The notes: generated by a model not told the origin, from the sequence alone. Positions 25,001 through 32,877 are shown, counted from the stretch's first letter. The stretch: DNA of 64,000 bases from Streptoalloteichus tenebrarius (GCF_024171885.1 NZ_JAMTCP010000007.1:156928-220927); one strand, 5' to 3'. Numbers and translations: made by a program.

Positions 25001-26159
25001 CGGCCGGGCACCTCCCCCGGCACTCCTTGCCCCGCCGCAGCAGGTCGTGCACGGCCTCGCGCACGACGGCGCGGGGCACCGACGTGAGGAACCGGCCTTC
25101 GTGGTTCGCCGGTCTGCCCAGTCCCTCCAACAACACCATGGGCACGACATCGCGGTCGTGGTGCCGGTAGCCGCGCTTGTTGTCGAACTCGACGTGGTGC
25201 AGCACGGTCCCGGGGTCGATGCCGGCGCTCAGGCACGGACACACCCCCGCCCGCGCGACCAGCTCCTCGTGCAGGGCCACGGTGTCGTCGTCGAGCAGGC
25301 CCAGTCGACGGGCCACGGACGCGGCGGCGAGCATGCCGAGCGCGACGGCCTCGCCGTGCCGCAACGGGCCGTCGGGGCGGGTCTGGGTCGCGCCGACCAG
25401 CTCCAGGGCGTGGCCGACCGTGTGCCCGTACTCCAGCAACACGCCGACCTGGCGCTCGTGCGGGTCCTCGGCCAGCAGCCGGCCCTTGACCTCCAGCGAC
25501 AGCTCGAACACCCGGCTCAGCTCGTCCTCGTCGTAGTCGGAGGCCGGGCGCAGCAGTCCGCGCAGCTCCGGCACCTGTCGGGGGGCGAGCACGAGCGCGT
25601 TCTTGACCGTCTCGCAGATCCCGGACCGCAGGTCGCGCCGGCCGCTGCCGGCCAGCACGGTCAGGTCGATCAGGATCATCTCGGGCACGTGGTGCAGCCC
25701 GACCGTGTTCTTGGCGTAGGTGGTGTTGACCGCCTGCTTCGCCGACAGCACCGAGTCGCAGGCGGCGATCACGGTCGTCGGGACGTGGGCGAACCGGATG
25801 CCCCGGAACAGCAGTCCGGCCAGCAGGCCGGCGACGTTGCCCGGCACGCCGCCGCCCGCGGCGACCACCACCGACCGGCGGGTGACCCCGAAGGCCAGGG
25901 CCGCGTCGACGTGACGGGCCAGCGTGGACAGTGTCTTGTGCTCCTCGCCGGGGGGCTGGGAGAGCAGCAGCGTGGGCGCCTGCCGGTGGAGCGCCTCGGC
26001 CAGCCGCGCGCCGACGATCCTCCGCACGGTGTCGTCGGTGACGACGACGTAGCGGTCGGCGTCCAGGTCGAGCAGCAGCCCGACCGCGTCGTCGAGGAGG
26101 TTCGGGCCGCGGACGGTGCGGACCAGCCTGTCTCCGAGGTGGAAGTCGCTCTTCAGCAC
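24993..26159 (-). CDS. 2-deoxy-scyllo-inosose synthase (DOI synthase)
   Basis: Carbocyclase making 2-deoxy-scyllo-inosose from glucose 6-phosphate, the committed step of 2-deoxystreptamine. 388 aa. It belongs to the dehydroquinate synthase superfamily, but features match DOI synthases such as BtrC: GEEHKTLSTL, VVAAGGGVPGNVAG, FAHVPTTVIAACDSVLSAKQ and the C-terminal DNKRGY plus GLGRPA. NAD site GGG is at 102-104; zinc ligands include EYGHTVGHA. Shikimate-pathway AroB and sedoheptulose cyclases differ at the DNKRGY region. It is third in the operon, after the aminotransferase and methyltransferase. The assignment is from family motifs recalled, not from a search. Confidence 0.9.
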   Translation of the reverse strand: MLKSDFHLGDRLVRTVRGPNLLDDAVGLLLDLDADRYVVVTDDTVRRIVGARLAEALHRQAPTLLLSQPPGEEHKTLSTLARHVDAALAFGVTRRSVVVAAGGGVPGNVAGLLAGLLFRGIRFAHVPTTVIAACDSVLSAKQAVNTTYAKNTVGLHHVPEMILIDLTVLAGSGRRDLRSGICETVKNALVLAPRQVPELRGLLRPASDYDEDELSRVFELSLEVKGRLLAEDPHERQVGVLLEYGHTVGHALELVGATQTRPDGPLRHGEAVALGMLAAASVARRLGLLDDDTVALHEELVARAGVCPCLSAGIDPGTVLHHVEFDNKRGYRHHDRDVVPMVLLEGLGRPANHEGRFLTSVPRAVVREAVHDLLRRGKECRGRCPAGA

Positions 26160-26181
26160 TGCGATCAGGCCCTTCGGGTGC

Positions 26182-27054
26182 TCACGGCGCCGGCGGGGCG
26201 GTCGTCGTCGGACCGTCGGGGGTCGCGGGGCCGCCCCCGCCGGCGGAGCGCGCCGCCAGCAGCCGACGGCGGGCCACCTCCACCGCCTCGGCGGAGAAGT
26301 CGTTGCAGGACCACCTCCTGCCGGACAGCTCGGCGGCCAGCGCCGTGGACCCGATGCCGACGAACGGGTCGACCACGTGCTCCCCCGGCTCGGTGAGCAG
26401 CCGGATGAAGTACGCGGGCGCGGCCACCGGGAACCGGTCCTCGCTCGGCCGCGTCCCCTCGGCCCGACAACGGTCGAGATACGCCTGGTCCACGTCCGCG
26501 TCGCCGAACGCGAGGAAGTTCCCGAACGGATGGGTCAGGTGGCTCTGGAAACCCCGGACCCTGCGGTTGTCCACGGGCACGTCCGGTGTCCTGGCGAGCC
26601 AGAACCAGGTCGTGACGCAGTCGCGCAGCCGGATTCCCCGCTCCTCGACCCACTCGTCCTTGGCGAGGAGGAAATCCGGGTTGTACCAGTAGAACTCCTG
26701 CAACAGCTTCCACGTGCCCGAGGCGAGCAGGGCGGCGATCGCGGCGAGGTTCTGCGCGGTCCGCACCGGCGCGTCCTCCGCCCAGGTGCAGCCCATCTCC
26801 AGGACGACGCTGCCGTCCGGCAGCAGGACCCGTTCGATCTCCCGCAGGAAACCCGTGATCCACTCCGTGAAGCGGGGACTGACCGGGTCGGCGGAGTCGG
26901 CCGTGAAGGGGCCGGTGAACCAGGGCGAGGTCACGACGAGGCGGACGTCGCGCGCGGGCAGCGACGCGAGGAACGCGGTGGCGTCGGCCCTGGTCAGCCG
27001 GCCCAGCTCGGTGGAGAGCACCGAGGGCGGCCGGTCCGTGCTGGTGGTGGTCAC
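26182..27054 (-). CDS. DNA-methylase-fold (N4/N6, beta-class order) methyltransferase in the aminoglycoside operon
   Basis: SAM methyltransferase of 290 aa with the N6_N4_Mtase layout: catalytic motif IV first (TSPWF, residues 42-46, where DNA enzymes have TSPPY/DPPY), then VLEMGCTW, and the SAM-binding motif I last (DPFVGIGST, 229-237). No target-recognition domain, no restriction partner, and the gene sits 22 bp before DOI synthase in one operon. An amine N-methyltransferase for the aminocyclitol (hygromycin B has N-methylated deoxystreptamine) is therefore more likely than genome modification, but this is inference. Start is GTG 27054. Confidence 0.85.
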   Translation of the reverse strand: MTTTSTDRPPSVLSTELGRLTRADATAFLASLPARDVRLVVTSPWFTGPFTADSADPVSPRFTEWITGFLREIERVLLPDGSVVLEMGCTWAEDAPVRTAQNLAAIAALLASGTWKLLQEFYWYNPDFLLAKDEWVEERGIRLRDCVTTWFWLARTPDVPVDNRRVRGFQSHLTHPFGNFLAFGDADVDQAYLDRCRAEGTRPSEDRFPVAAPAYFIRLLTEPGEHVVDPFVGIGSTALAAELSGRRWSCNDFSAEAVEVARRRLLAARSAGGGGPATPDGPTTTAPPAP

Positions 27055-27093
27055 TGGGCGGCCCTTCCTGTGCTGGACGCGAGGGGGGTGGGG

Positions 27094-28356
27094 TCAGACC
27101 CGGACGAGCTGGTCCCGCACGCGGCGCAGGGCGTCGGCGACGAGAGCGATGTCCTCCGGCGGGGCCAGGAACATCCGGTGCGGGAGCAGGACGCAGTGCT
27201 CCCCCTCCCGCTCCGCCACCGGGAGGCGGAACCGCCGGGGGTCGAGCAGGCGCGCGCGCTCGGCGGACGCCTTGGTCCACCCGGAGGCCAACGGCTGGTA
27301 GAGCACGTTGTCGGTCAGGGCCGAGTCGATCGGCTCGACGTGGAGGCCCAACTCCCGCGACAGCGCCTCGGCGACGACGTGCTTGCAGTTCTGGCCGAAC
27401 ACGGCCGGGGCGAGGCGGACGCAGTACTGGTAGGCGGCGTCCTCGGTGAGCCCGGCCGGCCGGGACAACGGGCTGGCGCCCTCCACCTCGGCGAGCAGGT
27501 CGTCCAGCCGGCGCATCGCCACCCGGCGCCGCGCGTTCTCCCCGTCCAGCCGGTCGAGGCCGTCCAACGCGACCGCCGCGTTGAACTCGCTCATGCAGTA
27601 GTTGTAGCCCTGCACGCCGGGCAGTTCCTCCAGCTCCAGCTCGCCGACCGGGGTGCCGACGCGACGCCGGCGGCCGTCGGCGCGCTTGCGGGACAACAGG
27701 TCGTGGATCTCCGGGTCGGAGGTGACCGCGACGCCGCCCTCGCCGGAGGTGAGCAGTTTGGTCTGTTGCAGGCTGAACGCGCCGACCTGGCCGAGGGAGC
27801 CCAACCGACGGCCCCGCCACCGCGCGCCGTGCACGTGCGAGCAGTCCTCCAGCACCGGGATGCCGTGCCGGCCGGCCAACGCGGTCATCGCGTCCATGTC
27901 CACGGCGGACCCGTACACGTGCACGGGCATGATCAGCCTGGTTCTCGGGGTGATCGCCGCCTCCGCCGCCGCCACCGACATGCACAGCGTGTCCGGCTCG
28001 ACGTCGACCAGGACGGGCACGGCGCCCACGCGCAACACGGCGGACGCGCACGCCACCCAGGTCAGCCCCGGCACCAGGACCTCGTCGCCCGCGCCAACGC
28101 CCAACGCCTCGATCGCGATGGTCAACGCGGCCGACCCGTTGCAGGTCGGGACGGCGTGCGCCGTTCCGACGAATTCGGCGAAACGCTGGGCGAAGGTGTT
28201 CTCGAACGATTCCTCACCGGTGTGCGCGCCGCTGACGGCCCACCGGCCGGAGCGCAACGCGGCGAGGAGTCGCTCCTCGGTTCTCGCGGTGCTCACGGGC
28301 CAGTCCGGCCACCGGGTCCCGGAGTCTCGGCGAGGATTCGGACGACCAGGGCTCAT
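27094..28356 (-). CDS. L-glutamine:2-deoxy-scyllo-inosose aminotransferase-like PLP enzyme
   Basis: DegT/StrS-family aminotransferase of 420 aa, predicted to aminate DOI to 2-deoxy-scyllo-inosamine. N-terminal WPDWPVSTARTEERLL and GRWAVSGAHTG resemble BtrS/StsC-type cyclitol aminotransferases; CNGSAALTIA, LVPGLTWVACASAVLRVG and FSLQQTKLLTSGEGG (Schiff-base Lys200) complete the active site. ATG 28356 is the likely start; the frame is open to 28470, but that part covers the palindromic leader. It is the first gene of the operon. Some family members also do the second amination; a separate dehydrogenase for that was not found. Confidence 0.89.
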   Translation of the reverse strand: MSPGRPNPRRDSGTRWPDWPVSTARTEERLLAALRSGRWAVSGAHTGEESFENTFAQRFAEFVGTAHAVPTCNGSAALTIAIEALGVGAGDEVLVPGLTWVACASAVLRVGAVPVLVDVEPDTLCMSVAAAEAAITPRTRLIMPVHVYGSAVDMDAMTALAGRHGIPVLEDCSHVHGARWRGRRLGSLGQVGAFSLQQTKLLTSGEGGVAVTSDPEIHDLLSRKRADGRRRRVGTPVGELELEELPGVQGYNYCMSEFNAAVALDGLDRLDGENARRRVAMRRLDDLLAEVEGASPLSRPAGLTEDAAYQYCVRLAPAVFGQNCKHVVAEALSRELGLHVEPIDSALTDNVLYQPLASGWTKASAERARLLDPRRFRLPVAEREGEHCVLLPHRMFLAPPEDIALVADALRRVRDQLVRV

Positions 28357-28440
28357 AGGCTTCCCCGTCCAACCAGGAGACGGCGCGCGACGCCGTCGAA
28401 TACAGGTGTTGGGAGTCGCTTCCGAAAAACTGGGAAAACA

Positions 28441-28463
28441 TTCCTCCGAACCATTCGGAGGAA
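28441..28463. promoter_or_regulatory. 23-bp perfect palindrome at the start of the aminoglycoside operon leader
   Basis: TTCCTCCGAA-CCA-TTCGGAGGAA: 10-bp arms, 3-nt centre. It would lie at about +3 to +25 of the transcript from the promoter at 28473-28502, so it may be an operator or a leader hairpin. Confidence 0.72.
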
Positions 28464-28472
28464 GACCCACCG

Positions 28473-28502
28473 ACTGTAACGAGGGCGGGGAATTGGGGTC
28501 AA
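28473..28502 (-). promoter_or_regulatory. Sigma-70-type promoter of the aminoglycoside operon
   Basis: On the minus strand TTGACC (28502-28497), an 18-bp spacer and TACAGT (28478-28473). Predicted transcription start near 28466, giving a leader of about 110 nt before ATG 28356. Confidence 0.65.
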
Positions 28503-28633
28503 TCCCCTGTCACGGTGCGCCGCCATGCGGCCAGTCGGAAGGCCCGTCCGCTACGGGCCGCACACCGTCGCGGAACCGCTTGGGCCGGGTGCGGTGGCAC
28601 CGGGACGGCCGGCCCGTTCGTTCAGCGCACACC

Positions 28634-29668
28634 TCAACTACGAGAGGTAGTCAGCTCCGCCGCGCGGTACGCCCGAAGGCTGGCGGCGGCGTACTCGGGG
28701 TCGTAGTGGACGCCGGCGGCACGCGCGGCGCGCGCCTGGCGGATCTCCGCGCGCAGTCCGCACCGGACGAACGGAACGATCATGTGCTCGGGGTACGGGG
28801 GCCCGCCCGCGTCCCGGTAGGCCGCGAGGAACCCGGCGGCGCGGTCGGCGATCATCCGGTCGTTGTCGCGGTTCTTGGCGAACTCCCAGGTGGCCCAGGC
28901 CAACTCGGACGCGAGCCAGCCGTGGCGGACGTCGTCCCAGTCCAGCAGCCCGACGACGCGTCCGTCCCGCCACAGCAGGTTGCGGCGGCAGAAGTCGCCG
29001 TGCGCCACCCCGCGCGGGTACGCATCGCCCTCGGTCGCCCGCCACCGGTCGAGCGCCCGGTCCAGTTCGCGGTCCAGTTCGCAGTCCAGTTCACGGTCCC
29101 GTTCGGGATCCGTTTCGGGGTCCTCGACTTCCGCGCGGTCCCCCATGCCATCGGGGTCCTCGGCCCCGCCCCGGTTCCCGAATTCTCCGATTCCTCCGTA
29201 TATGCCGAACGCGCCGGGGCCATGAGGCCCGGCCAGGACGGGGTCCGGCGGCGCCTCTCCGGGACGGGAAGGCCGGGGACCGGGGTCCAGACGCGTCGCC
29301 GCCTGGTGCAGACGGGCAAGCAGACGGGCGGCGGCGACGCGTTGCCCGGCGTCGTCGCGGTCCACGTGATCGCCCTCGACGTGGGGCCAGAGGGAAACCG
29401 GGCCGTCGGCCCAGTCCACGACGAGCCGCCCCTCGGTCGTGGGGAGCGGGGTGACCACCTCCGGCACGGTCTCCGCCAGGTCGACCGCCACGCGGTAGCA
29501 CCACTCCAGCTCGGACGCCCGCGCCCGGCGCGCGATCCGGACAACGAGCGGGCGGGGCCGCTCGACCCGCCACAACACACACTTGTCGCTGACGCCGAGC
29601 AGCGGCTCGCCCTCGTCGAGATCCATCTCGTACCGGGCCGCCAGAAGCATCCGCAGCGCCGTCGGCAT
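28634..29668 (-). CDS. Aminoglycoside phosphotransferase (APH) family kinase
   Basis: Protein-kinase-fold phosphotransferase of 344 aa. The catalytic loop is AHGDFCRRN (HxDxxxxN) and the metal motif GLLDWDDV; the N-lobe shows LWRVERPRPLVVRIARRA. Between them is an unusual low-complexity insertion, about residues 160-210, with GDRAEVEDPETDPERDRELD and repeated (D/R)ELDRELDR, coded by a 15-bp tandem repeat. Lying next to an aminoglycoside operon it is a candidate self-resistance gene; alternatively it phosphorylates a pathway intermediate. ATG 29668 (or GTG 29671) is the start. Confidence 0.85.
   Translation of the reverse strand: MPTALRMLLAARYEMDLDEGEPLLGVSDKCVLWRVERPRPLVVRIARRARASELEWCYRVAVDLAETVPEVVTPLPTTEGRLVVDWADGPVSLWPHVEGDHVDRDDAGQRVAAARLLARLHQAATRLDPGPRPSRPGEAPPDPVLAGPHGPGAFGIYGGIGEFGNRGGAEDPDGMGDRAEVEDPETDPERDRELDCELDRELDRALDRWRATEGDAYPRGVAHGDFCRRNLLWRDGRVVGLLDWDDVRHGWLASELAWATWEFAKNRDNDRMIADRAAGFLAAYRDAGGPPYPEHMIVPFVRCGLRAEIRQARAARAAGVHYDPEYAAASLRAYRAAELTTSRS
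29051..29107. repeat. Degenerate 15/12-bp tandem repeat inside the APH gene
   Basis: Repeated GGTCCAGTTCGC-like units (CGGTCCAGTTCG, CGGTCCAGTTCG, CAGTCCAGTTCA, CGGTCCCGTTCG) encode the Glu-Leu-Asp-Arg linker of the kinase, so the linker probably grew by slippage. Limits approximate. Confidence 0.75.
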
Positions 29669-29700
29669 CACTCGCGTGATTATCCTCCCAGGCGGTGCCC

Positions 29701-30323
29701 CCAGGGTGTCTCCTCAAAGCTGGTGTGGCTGCTCTGGTGTGATCCCGCACGGTGGTGCGTGGGCACGAGTTGGCCGACGAGCAGTGGCAGGCGATCAAAC
29801 CGCTGGCGCCCGCCTCCGGCGTGAAGGGGTGTCCACGGGTGGACGGACCGCCGGGTGATCAACGGGATTGCTTTTCAGGGCGAAGACGGGTGTGGCCTGG
29901 CGTGACCTTCCGGAACGGCGTGGGCCGGGGAAGAGGTGTCGACCACCGGTTCTGGCGGTGGTCACGCACCGGAACCCTGACCACTCCGGGCCGACCCGCC
30001 ACCCGGGGCGAGCCGGGTGATCGCGGACAACGACTACTCCCACCGAGCCATCCGCTCCCACCTGCGCCGACGGCATCTCTCAGGCGACGATTCCCGAACG
30101 CCGTGACCAGCAGGCCCACCGGCTACGCCGCAGCCGGACAGAGGGGGCGCCCACCGGCCTTCGACCGCACTGCCGACCCACGCCGCACCGTGGTTGAGCG
30201 GTGCGTCAACCCGTCTCACGCAGTTCCGCGCGATCGCGACCCGGTTCGACAAGACCGCGACCTCCTACCAGGGCGTGATCGATCTGGCCACGCTGCTCAT
30301 CACGCTGTGAGGACACGCCCTGG
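29701..30323 (+). mobile_element. Degenerate IS5-family (IS427-like) insertion sequence
   Basis: A 623-bp element bounded by imperfect 16-bp terminal inverted repeats: CCAGGGTGTCTCCTCA (29701-29716) and TGAGGACACGCCCTGG (30308-30323). The inside reads as fragments of an IS5-type DDE transposase in shifting frames: HELADEQWQAIKPLAP, then RVINGIAF, TGVAWRDLPE, HRFWRWSRTGTL, YSHRAIRSHLRR and the C-terminal TRLTQFRAIATRFDKTATSY. At least four frameshifts and a deletion relative to the usual ~830-bp element make it inactive. It sits at the right border of the aminoglycoside cluster. Confidence 0.82.
29752..30309 (+). pseudogene. IS5-family transposase pseudogene
   Basis: Remnant of the transposase within the element. 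The N-terminal DNA-binding part begins at GTG 29752; the last open piece ends with ATLLITL and a stop at 30307-30309. The DDE residues cannot be joined in one frame. Third-position G/C bias is weaker than in neighbouring genes, in line with decay. Confidence 0.78.
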
Positions 30324-30414
30324 CCCTCATCATGGGAAACGCACCCGATCGTCGTTCCACCATCCCGCCGCTCTGTCGGCCTCTGTCACGGGAATTCGTG
30401 GGCACAGAAGAAAA

Positions 30415-30450
30415 GGCGCGCGAAGACACTCGGCTGTGTCTTCGCGCGCC
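30415..30450 (-). terminator. Rho-independent terminator of the FAD oxidase gene
   Basis: Perfect 15-bp stem GGCGCGCGAAGACAC / GTGTCTTCGCGCGCC with a 6-nt loop; on the minus strand it is followed by TTTTCTTC, an unusually classical terminator for this genome. Confidence 0.88.
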
Positions 30451-30492
30451 ACGGTTCCTCACGGACGCGAGGCGCTCACGCCAGGATCAGGA

Positions 30493-31905
30493 TCAACGGC
30501 GTGCCGGCGGGATGTTCTGGTTGTGCCGGAAGAGGTTGGTGGGGTCGTGGAGGGTCTTCAGCTCCACGAGCCGCTGATAGGTCTCCGGGTCGTACTCCGC
30601 CCGGACCTGGTCACTCGAAGGCGCCCCGCCGAGCATGAAGTTCGGCGAGTGGCCGAGCGCCGACCCGCCCAGCGCCTCGACCAGACGGCGGTGGGCCTTC
30701 TGGTCCACGGCGGCGTCCGGGGAGGTCGCGAACGTCAGTGCCCGCACCATGTACCGCGCGTCCCGGTGGCTCACCGCGTTGGGGACGGCCGGGGGCCGGC
30801 CGAGCGCGCCACCGAGATGGTGCAGGAAGACGATGCACGGGTTCGCCGAGTCGGGCGCGGCCAGGTCGAGGAGCGCCGGGATGGTCGAGGCGTCGACGTC
30901 CTCCAGCAGCAGGTTCGTGCCGACGTACGCGTGCGGCTGGGTCGGGTCGCCGTGGATGGAGCCGGACTCCGTGTACGGGATCTCCGCGAGCGTGTCGACC
31001 AGGCGCGGGCCCACCGCCCGCAACGGCGCGACGAGTCGCTCTCCCTCGGCGGCGTCGCCGTCGTGGGCGATCGCGACGTTGGCGACGAACCGACCGCGCA
31101 GTGGTTCGGGCACGCCCGGGAGGTCCGGCATCGGGATCAGGCTCACCGAGGAGGTCAGCCCCTCGGGCACGGTCTCCGTCCACTCGCGCCACGTGCGCAG
31201 GAGCTGGGGGATCAGGTCGGTGTCGAAGAACAGCGCGCCGCCGTAGAGCCGGGCGACCGGAACGAGGTCGATCTCCATCCCGGTCACGACGCCGAAGTTC
31301 CCCTGCCCGCCGCGCAGCGCCCAGAACAGGTCCGGGTCCTGTTCGGCGGTGACCTGGCGGAGGCGGCCGTCGGCGGTGACGACGTCGACGCGGCGCACGT
31401 GGTCGGCCGCGTAGCCGTAGCGGCGGGCCAGCAGGCCCATGCCGCCGCCCAGCACATACGAGACCACGCCCACGCCCGGCGCGCTGCCGTTGAGGGGCGC
31501 CAGGCCGTGCGGAGCGGCCTCGTGGATCACCTGCTCCCAGCGGGCTCCCGCCTCGACCCACGCCGTCCGCGCGGCGGCGTCCACCCGGACGCCGGTCATG
31601 CGGCGGGTCGAGACCAGCACGCCGCCCTCGGCGCCGGCCGACAGCCCGTGTCCGGTGGCCTGGACGGCGACGGTCAGGCCCCGCTCGCGGGCGAACTCCA
31701 CCGCCACGCGCACGTCCTCGGCCCCCGTCGCGCACACGACCACCGCGGGCCGGTGGCGGTCGGCGGTCTGGTAGCCGGCGCACTCCTCGGCGTACCCCTC
31801 GGTCCCCGGCGGGAACACCGGTCCGCGCACCAGGCCGGCGAGGGCAGCGACATCGTCGGACATCTCACCACCCTGGGTGCGCGTCGGAGCGGGAGCACCG
31901 TCCAT
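30493..31905 (-). CDS. FAD-linked oxidase (berberine-bridge-enzyme/PCMH type)
   Basis: Flavoprotein oxidase or dehydrogenase of 470 aa. The FAD_binding_4 domain covers about residues 50-210: PAVVVCATGAEDVRVAVEFA, VQATGHGLSAG (His for flavin attachment) and LGGGMGLLARRYG, RGGQGNFGVVT. The C-terminal BBE motif is YDPETYQRLVELKTLHDPTN, ending FRHNQNIPP. The second, cysteinyl flavin link of true BBE enzymes is not evident. No signal peptide. ATG 31905 has the better ribosome site (AAAGGA); ATG 31863 is an alternative. It follows an alpha/beta hydrolase gene by 80 bp; both probably belong to the unit controlled by the divergent WYL regulator. Confidence 0.9.
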   Translation of the reverse strand: MDGAPAPTRTQGGEMSDDVAALAGLVRGPVFPPGTEGYAEECAGYQTADRHRPAVVVCATGAEDVRVAVEFARERGLTVAVQATGHGLSAGAEGGVLVSTRRMTGVRVDAAARTAWVEAGARWEQVIHEAAPHGLAPLNGSAPGVGVVSYVLGGGMGLLARRYGYAADHVRRVDVVTADGRLRQVTAEQDPDLFWALRGGQGNFGVVTGMEIDLVPVARLYGGALFFDTDLIPQLLRTWREWTETVPEGLTSSVSLIPMPDLPGVPEPLRGRFVANVAIAHDGDAAEGERLVAPLRAVGPRLVDTLAEIPYTESGSIHGDPTQPHAYVGTNLLLEDVDASTIPALLDLAAPDSANPCIVFLHHLGGALGRPPAVPNAVSHRDARYMVRALTFATSPDAAVDQKAHRRLVEALGGSALGHSPNFMLGGAPSSDQVRAEYDPETYQRLVELKTLHDPTNLFRHNQNIPPARR

Positions 31906-31985
31906 GGCCGTTTCCTTTCCCTGTCTCGAACGGAAATCCAGCGTGTCTGCGGGGTTCGCCCGGGTTCACCGGGGTTGGCCGGGGT

Positions 31986-32657
31986 TCACTCGGCGACGGA
32001 GAGCAGCAGCCGGAGGAACTCCTCCGGCGCGTCCCGGAGGATGTCGTGGCCGTACGGGAGGTTGTGCACCGTCCACGTCGGGTCCTGGCGCAGGCGCTCG
32101 TAGGTCGGGGTGAACGGGGTGTTCTCGAAGCCGGCCATGTAGAGGAAGTGCCGGGTGGGGACCTTCTCCCACGCCCCGGTGAGTCGGATCTTCTGGAGCA
32201 GCGTCGCCAGCGGGTGCGTCCTGGCGCGCGGGTCGAGGCCGAAGGGCGGGGCGGTCGCGGTGTACCCGTCCCCACCGATGCCGCTGAGGTACGCCTGCCG
32301 CCACAGGTCGTTCACCTGGTCCCACGCGGACTGGCCGTCCTCCGGCACGAAGGCGTCGGCGTAGACCAGCGCCCGCAACCGCTCGGGAACCCGGTCGGCG
32401 ACCCCGCTGACCACCATGCCGCCGTAGCTGTGCCCGCACAGCACGGCGTCCTCGATCCTCTCGTTCTCCAGCACGTTGACCACGTCCTGGATGTGCGTGT
32501 CGAGGTTGACCGAGGAGGTCAGCAGGTGACTCCGGTCGCCGACGCCGGTCAGGGTCACCGCGTGCGCCTCATGGCCGTGCTCGCGCAGCTTCCTGGCGAG
32601 CGGCTCGAACCACCAGCCGCCGTGCCACGCGCCGGGAACGAGAACGAAGGTGGTCAT
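31986..32657 (-). CDS. Alpha/beta hydrolase (EstC/methyl-esterase-like)
   Basis: Small serine hydrolase of 223 aa. It opens TTFVLVPGAWHGGWWFEPLA (oxyanion region), has the nucleophile elbow CGHSYGGMV, and a late NLPYGHDIL with the catalytic His; the acid is probably in the strand after LVYADAFVPED or near TRHFLYM. This subgroup acts on small esters or as hydroxynitrile-lyase-like enzymes. ATG 32657 has a strong AGGAGG ribosome site. First gene of the unit facing the WYL regulator. Confidence 0.91.
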   Translation of the reverse strand: MTTFVLVPGAWHGGWWFEPLARKLREHGHEAHAVTLTGVGDRSHLLTSSVNLDTHIQDVVNVLENERIEDAVLCGHSYGGMVVSGVADRVPERLRALVYADAFVPEDGQSAWDQVNDLWRQAYLSGIGGDGYTATAPPFGLDPRARTHPLATLLQKIRLTGAWEKVPTRHFLYMAGFENTPFTPTYERLRQDPTWTVHNLPYGHDILRDAPEEFLRLLLSVAE

Positions 32658-32833
32658 GAGAGCGCCTCCTGGTTCAGGGTTTCGGGTCAGGGTCTTGCTC
32701 AGGGGTGTCGCGGAACGGACGCCACGGGCACCTGACTGTCCACTGAGGACAGACGTTGGCACGGGGGCGGTCCGTCGGTCCCGACGTCCTGCCCGGTCCT
32801 GCCCGCCGGGTCGCGACAGCAACGCTAGGCACC

Positions 32834-32858
32834 CTTCCGGACAGGACCTGTCCGGAAG
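32834..32858. promoter_or_regulatory. 25-bp perfect palindrome in the WYL/hydrolase divergent region
   Basis: CTTCCGGACAGG-A-CCTGTCCGGAAG, 12-bp arms around one base, 19 bp upstream of GTG 32878. It is the best operator in the region and probably bound by the adjacent WYL-domain regulator. Confidence 0.8.
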
Positions 32859-32877
32859 GCGTGGCAGCCTTGTCGAT

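Noticed and set aside
26182..27054. Restriction-modification system
   Set aside because: No endonuclease or specificity gene nearby and the gene is embedded in a biosynthetic operon.
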